Positions 61,501 through 64,000 of a DNA stretch of 64,000 nt are shown in pieces. Within the stretch, counting starts at the first letter, position 1. The number at the start of each line of letters is the position of its first letter. The stretch covers positions 45,146 to 109,145 of the forward strand of contig NZ_JBAMDD010000015.1 of assembly GCF_036961565.1 (NCBI RefSeq). Direction: 5' to 3'. The DNA is from Chitinimonas sp036961565 (GTDB lineage Bacteria; Pseudomonadota; Gammaproteobacteria; Burkholderiales; Chitinimonadaceae). The notes beneath the pieces were generated by a model. The model searched no databases, was not told the origin of the DNA, and saw only the letters and a program-made list of their open reading frames with translations. The position numbers were made by a program, and so were the translations under genes.

Positions 61501-64000
61501 AATGGCCTGCTCTACACCCTCAGCGAAGTCAGCTATGACGCCCTGGGCAATGCCGTCCGGACCGTCCGCTATGGCACCGCCATCCGCCAGAGCCAGCTCA
61601 GCGCCACCCCGGAGACCATGAGCGTGGCCGCCGTCGACGCCCTGGCCCAGTCGGTACGCAACGACCTGCAGGATAGGGTAGAGAAGCGCACGTATGACAT
61701 GGCAGGCCGTGCCATTACGCTGAGCATCGACGCTGGCAATGTCAGCGGCGGCGGCACCCGTAAGCAGTGGTTCTACGACAAGAACGGCCAGGTTGTGCTG
61801 GAATGGCAAGGCAATATCGACGCCGATGGCCAGGCACGCAACAACCTGCTGTCGCATCTGTACGATGCCACCGGTCGCCTGGTGCAGACGCTGGAGCGCA
61901 ACAATGGCCTCACTGGCCAGACCGGTTACACCCGCACCGCCAATGTCCACAATGGCTTTGGCGAGGTCACCGAGCGCTCGGTCACCGCCGAAACCCAGGA
62001 AGCCGTGGTCTCGCAAAACCGTAGCCAGTACTGGTACGACCGCGCCGGCAATGCCTGGGCGCGCAAGGAGAATGGGGTTTCCTCATTCCACTTCCACAAC
62101 CTGGCTGGCCAGGAAACCGGCCGCCTGCTCTCGCCGGAGAAAGACCTGTGGGACTTCGGCGGTCTTATCGACGCAGACCATGGCGGCCCCTCGAGCAGCC
62201 TGATCAGCGCCATGCGCGGCGAAGGTGCCTTCCCGGTATCCGCAGCCAGCTTGCGCCGCACCTACAGCAGCTATGACAAACTGGGCAATCTGACGGGGCA
62301 GCGCCTGCCGGCATTCAGTAATGAAGTGGGCGCTGGTCTCGCCATCCCTACCATCGTCACCACCAAGGAAGCTGGTGGTAGCGTTGCACTAGGCCGTGAT
62401 GAAGAGCAAGTGGGCACCGACGACGATAGACCAGACCTGAGCCACAGGTTTGTCTACGTTTATGAGATCACGGGTACTTGGACCGCAATCCCTGTTCCTA
62501 ACGACTTCGACAGCCTGACTGCGGAAGTCCGATACTCCGTCAATGGCGTGGAAAAGGTCCATCGCGAAACCCACCCCAGCCTGGAGTTTCCTAACGGCGC
62601 AGCCATACGCGAGCCGTATGATCCCAAAGTGATCACCAATGTTGTGTGGCTGGGAACCAAGGTGTACGCGACAAAGGGTACGGTTACCACGTTGGTTCGC
62701 GACGATACGCGTGAACCGGTCTCCACCTTGCGCTATCCCACCGAGACCAACGATGGGTCGCAAACATGGCTGCGACTGCGTTACGACAACGGCACCACCC
62801 AGATCGTCCCACTGGGGCGCGGCGCGTTCGACAGCGCGACACAAGCCATCTGGGCTCAACATGCGGTGAGCGACCTGATACCGTCTGGCGCCATGGGGCT
62901 GGAGGTTGAGGTCTACTCCCTGGCGCCTGGCGCGACCTTGCCTGAAGCGGGGTTGGACAAGGCGACCGCAGAACAGTCACTGCGTGGTCTCAGCAGCTAT
63001 CGCATGACCAAGCACCCAAGCACAGGTGAGTGGCAGATAACGGCGATCCCGAATAGCGCTGCTCAAACCAAACGAGAGAGCTTTACCGTTACCCATACGC
63101 CCACCCAGAGCTTTGCGTATGACCGTTGGGGCAGCCGCATAGCCGCCACCGATGCACTCGGTGTAACGACCCGTTGGCACTACAACCTGTACGGCCAGGT
63201 GACTGATCAGCTTGGTGCCGTGGTGGCACGCGTGGATGAACACGGCAAGATTGAATGGGCCGCGCAAACCAACCACTACCGCTACAACGAGTTTGGCGAG
63301 CTACGCTATAGCATTGATGGCAATGGTGATGTCACCCGGTTTGACTATAACCGTCTGGGTAGCAAAACAGCACAGGGGTATCTGCAGCGCAGCAACCAGC
63401 CTGCCTGGGCGAACGATGGCCGCAGCGTGCGAGACGGTTATTTTGTGGCGGCACAGAACTGGCGTTACGATGAACTGGGACGCCTTGCCGCACACCAGAG
63501 CAACACTGCGCTGGCGGAGACTCGCTACAGCTACAACACCCTCGACAAGATCATCCGCAGCGAACAGCAAGGTAGCAGTTGGGTCCTGAACGCAGACAAC
63601 GACGGCACCACCATGCAGGACTACACCGCCGTAGTGGACTATCGCTATAACGGTGCTGGTCAACGCGAGGTGGAGACCCGCTACCGCGCCGATCAGCCGC
63701 TCAACAGGCAGGAGCTGCATCAACGCTATGATGCGGCAGACCGCGTCATCCAGAACCAGAACAAGGAATATCGCGACGGCATCCTGGTGAGCAGTGGCCT
63801 GTTACGTAGCTATCGCTACAACGAACTGGGCAATAAGATTGCCGAGAGCGTGACCGGTACGATCAAGACTACCGCCTCCGATGGCACGGTGACCTATAGC
63901 ACGCCAACCGACTCGATCAGTTGGACTTACGAAAACGGCCAGATGATCCGCTCGACCGATCTGGCCAGCAACATTACCTCCTACGAGTACAACAGTGCTG
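52534..64000 (+). CDS. Giant YD/RHS-repeat protein, open at the window end (more than 3820 residues)
   Basis: A TAG 33 bases upstream limits the start to ATG 52534. I saw no in-frame stop in the lines read, and the frame is the same at every point sampled to the window end. There is no Sec signal; residues 1-30 are Gly/Ser/Ala-rich. From about residue 30 the protein is built of YD repeats (YDELGRKVGEI, YDALGRVTGR, YDRAGRLEKV types). Embedded domains: a Pro-rich linker (about 690-708), two tandem copies of a 150-residue beta-sandwich domain (about 710-860 and 870-1030), an Ala/Pro linker (1030-1070) and a LamG-like lectin domain (about 1210-1410). YD proteins form shells that carry toxins or act as surface adhesins. 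The C-terminus lies outside the window. Confidence 0.9.
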   Translation, partial: MVGIVASQGTGLLSGTVAPSIGAGVAGSSHGQDGSNVYVNLSNGNLVLQRRDELLVGLGLDANTVRTYNSQARWKDDNNDAWWLSGYRRLANIEGTMGQPGSSLDRIQADGSVQHFVFDVYRYVSTDGAGAHDTLTLDQQGNWVWTDGSSQAREVYESYGSYWRMTSSKDLSGNTLNYVYTGELLSKIITQNGETIEYAYSGRNVTSEAVIKADGTRLTRTYYEYDASNRLEKVTVDLTPEDNAKADGQVYVTTYTYFDGGNLLKSVTQSDGSLLAFTYVPGDERVSTITDALGHVTEFNYSGDVTTVKDARNYITTYSVDAAGRLTSVTAPTVEGLAQRLVYGYDLDGNLLTTTDALNHTVTYGYDTAGNQTSQQDHLGNRIERRYGLKNELLAETVFQQADPDGDGPLKASQPATARFIYDELLNLRFSVSAEGRVTEYRYDVRGQRQSQTQYPSGLFVKDGLLPLHDLTEAELIAWTGLQDKSKTVLEEYVYDARGQLRQTIRYAALDANGVGLEYSKSETTYTYDINGLLLSTIDANTQQTSYAYDGLNRLISTVDANNAATVHTYLNGGQQVTHLLANGRVDTDTYDKAGQLISRLKGGEIPTQYQYDAFGNRVAEIDGQNNATRYVYDAANRLKYTVSALGYVEELKYDAAGRISERVSYATAIDSRLIGTPLPAKDVATPPVADPVPTPSPDPVPGPVPVATNHAAQVFYKKGSNSSISRALGEFKAGDRVTATVRFKAATDTFAGLYLGDAGGTTPYQHEVIDGRYGEAIDGWQTLTVELTMKSDDQLWVFLYGDRDGKYRAAGHNVIYDEVSVVSVQRGAVLKEDFESGLKLVSDFNATTGWNSAGQTTNWIEAEAVQAPVPTTYNARAAKVWYKKSNNSSISRFLGNFQAGDQVTATVRFKAPANTHAALYLGDADGAIPEQNQVYGGSYGTDTGEWKTLTVNLTVKNDDELWVYLISDRDGKNRSIDHNVIFDDVQVTSVKRGTVLNDGFEDGLKLTENHDLTTGWYSSGSKVELAQFAPPPAPMAAATPAAPAAPAPTTPATTAPVAATTSLTPPASLGILGADGAIDPTVLAALLVPTASQDKHTRLYYDPAGRLARTVDAAGAVVTFEYDSAGRLNREIRHANQLAQQPLVGASLDSFSVEASRLDRVTQQYYDKDGKLIYAIDGEGYITAYRYDGAGRQIERAQFLSATVDYYQVMQDVRAFWRLDDAPGTQAKDVLASVGHSAVNGEYLEGERIVLADGKRVMALNGSGQGAKLDGHFSSGGAEVWFRPTQPVQDGEAIILAWSDSSGTMLSALTLGPNNTLHYTDNGQQIDLGITLKQGSWSHLAVVKTEWSVQLYVNGQPVQSLSTAGATSYFEGQLVLGRNIHGQFSDAAILAGSISPESVAQHYAFGNQDLNNVPVDPSQFERLSSGNNNLRHNTVYDAQGRVTAEIDAAGYLTRYTYDAVGNKLSQRRYANAMQEDIRAYAMNAGGGEINALDEAVVMSVMGEFQTTHYTYTKLHQLETTRLSYTKLDAADQPVATFDPNTTRYVYDQMGQQTAVRLADKTSDVRATLIRYNQLGQVIGELSAEHAPKLDGLALESSINAVWDQYGTQYKYDIAGRRISSSRRDDVGKLLTTVYYYDSQSRLLGSINADGEVTQRGYNALGQIILSYTYAKRVPVAELANYTGGLIDQKTIDLVEAMADARYDQVIRYRYNARGELIETVTGSQSTEIRRHNAFGEIVGTVNPHGEGYTDVQTMDYDRRGLLTRTETQLEYQGPVGEGWNSAGYAVGKITTNTYDAFGRLTDVKANGGRDGEYDGYTYYYYDALGRVTGRSGGGQLGRTTDYDAYGRVIAEGNGQNLTTYAYDPIARTVTVRTPEGMETVTTRNRFGETIAVKDAMGAITRYSYDRDGRLKSVSRPYKADGSEINKTTYQYDRLGNQVQVQENRYRVAGQNDIAIDGNGIVTTFKFDAAGRVISRTVDPAGLNQTTIYTLDGQGRKVTETAHDGTRTEVYYDDQGRVKATVLDAQGAKLRTAFAYDGAGNLISVIKGANEDDTPAPGAIVEKNFYDALGRRVMEHRGDNVIEYVYNAYDVMVGKTVNGDSTIYVHGNNGLLDITINGSGDAVYYQYDNNGALTRTRKYSNSGGVPAYNLTGWLVGDTVHEPEWTAQDSVTRYVNDKDGHRLWTIDAEGGATRHYYDKNGRLEREVRYANRFEGEDTGQALRFEDINLTASAQDRETVYTYDALGRPKTTTVNGRLISSIESYDHADRVLVSVDALGGRTTYQYDVLGREKLRTEPDGDVVQTLYDDVNRTKEERRSARLAVDWSEGKLLRNPDGSATYLGPDGEYLTVNAGVDPITLARSSRAIARSWQAGYGLELAYVLPNNDPSRAFSNLLAGYWSNTASYPAGSVVSLAGGTLTRNADGSATYVGASKQSLHLTQAMSAGEIAAMSRDIQQFIGYTNPVLVVVNSGRLAELTADLQAFFATPVVDEARAQVSKYYYDRAGRLEKVEHGEGSSTLSTERYRYYASGLKQQYTNARNDSTDYAYDTSGQLTHETGPAVRIREDSNAGFTTIRKVVQYQYDGKGNLTAKIETQDGNLFTGAEGQDLSRMRITYFQYDGAGRQVALDQAGSGSFNGGIKADPYNSETPFDKATLESVFGGATVDRNQALYETSSRDIRTTFYDRLGRAVAHSDAEGHYSYKVYDRLGQLRYEIDALGYATAYRYNAFGDVIEKTRHSRSLLGVEGLELLSSGVGTERGFTVTEVQDALAYVAAQPREGDPVADRTISYEHDNFGRVIKQIDPAVQTLSADGSIQMLSRVTEFAYDARGLLVSQTVTLDNYQSAVTGFFYDELGRKVGEINAEGYLSHTVYDGFGNVLQVAQYAKRLDIPWSSGTPLQLLIANVAGQQGNGGGESRIERYSYDRFGRKLSEIKLNVSDVQGVKQQVRTGYRYDVAGNQIAIVDARGNSSYQILDAQGRLIYSLAATGSDANGLLYTLSEVSYDALGNAVRTVRYGTAIRQSQLSATPETMSVAAVDALAQSVRNDLQDRVEKRTYDMAGRAITLSIDAGNVSGGGTRKQWFYDKNGQVVLEWQGNIDADGQARNNLLSHLYDATGRLVQTLERNNGLTGQTGYTRTANVHNGFGEVTERSVTAETQEAVVSQNRSQYWYDRAGNAWARKENGVSSFHFHNLAGQETGRLLSPEKDLWDFGGLIDADHGGPSSSLISAMRGEGAFPVSAASLRRTYSSYDKLGNLTGQRLPAFSNEVGAGLAIPTIVTTKEAGGSVALGRDEEQVGTDDDRPDLSHRFVYVYEITGTWTAIPVPNDFDSLTAEVRYSVNGVEKVHRETHPSLEFPNGAAIREPYDPKVITNVVWLGTKVYATKGTVTTLVRDDTREPVSTLRYPTETNDGSQTWLRLRYDNGTTQIVPLGRGAFDSATQAIWAQHAVSDLIPSGAMGLEVEVYSLAPGATLPEAGLDKATAEQSLRGLSSYRMTKHPSTGEWQITAIPNSAAQTKRESFTVTHTPTQSFAYDRWGSRIAATDALGVTTRWHYNLYGQVTDQLGAVVARVDEHGKIEWAAQTNHYRYNEFGELRYSIDGNGDVTRFDYNRLGSKTAQGYLQRSNQPAWANDGRSVRDGYFVAAQNWRYDELGRLAAHQSNTALAETRYSYNTLDKIIRSEQQGSSWVLNADNDGTTMQDYTAVVDYRYNGAGQREVETRYRADQPLNRQELHQRYDAADRVIQNQNKEYRDGILVSSGLLRSYRYNELGNKIAESVTGTIKTTASDGTVTYSTPTDSISWTYENGQMIRSTDLASNITSYEYNSA

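Noticed and set aside
1..64000. CRISPR arrays, tRNA/rRNA genes, complete insertion sequences
   Set aside because: No regularly spaced direct repeats, cloverleaf-like tails, rRNA-like stretches or transposase frames with terminal repeats were seen.

Overview
The window is GC-rich, gene-dense proteobacterial chromosome. A phaR/phasin pair, a glutathione-dependent formaldehyde pathway, an AraC/LuxR-rich regulator set and betaproteobacteria-like flagellar proteins suggest a free-living betaproteobacterium, perhaps Neisseriales (Chitinibacteraceae/Chromobacteriaceae-like). This placement is an inference from gene content. No tRNA, rRNA, CRISPR array or intact insertion sequence was seen.

Positions 1-30245 are mostly housekeeping and accessory metabolism. 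They hold the end of an unknown helical-repeat protein; a five-gene peptide-uptake operon with its own M3 oligopeptidase (568-8073); phasin and PhaR facing apart across a promoter region with CTGC-N3-GCAG operator-like repeats; a BetR-like regulator, a 49-residue membrane microprotein and a LuxR solo in a tight operon (9911-11804); fghA and frmA; a minus-strand operon of an alkylglycerone-phosphate-synthase-like flavoprotein, a GlpD-like dehydrogenase and an FGGY kinase, facing an AraC regulator; a chemoreceptor followed by two family-3 binding proteins; a DEAD-box helicase, a DUF1993 protein and a GST. At 26981-27820 lies a radical SAM gene that has lost its N-terminus. Its break marks the edge of a small foreign-looking patch (27821-30245) with a lipoprotein, a partner of unknown function and an XRE regulator.

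Positions 30246-49841 form one long plus-strand run of overlapping genes for a flagellum-type export apparatus, rod, rings and hook: fliQ fliR flhB flhA flgF flgG flgA flgH flgI flgB flgC fliE fliF orfX fliH fliI fliJ fliK flgD flgE fliM-like fliN fliO fliP and a FliA-type sigma factor. A recognisable FliG, the CheY-binding peptide of FliM, stator genes, hook-associated proteins, cap and flagellin are all missing from the run. In the FliG position sits a 161-residue orphan.

Downstream are two TPR proteins and a small basic protein (50041-52215), a strong terminator, and a giant YD/RHS-repeat gene that starts at 52534 and is still open at the window end (more than 3820 codons). The TPR operon and the giant gene are each preceded by the same element, CGCTAAAC followed 14 bases later by CTGGATAACGTTGTT. 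This has the layout of a sigma-28 promoter (TAAA, 15 bases, then a box ending GATAA). The most interesting reading of the window is therefore a motor-less, filament-less flagellar-type secretion system whose own sigma factor drives TPR chaperone-like proteins and a giant YD-repeat protein as late genes or cargo. The architecture is seen in the sequence; the export role is inference.
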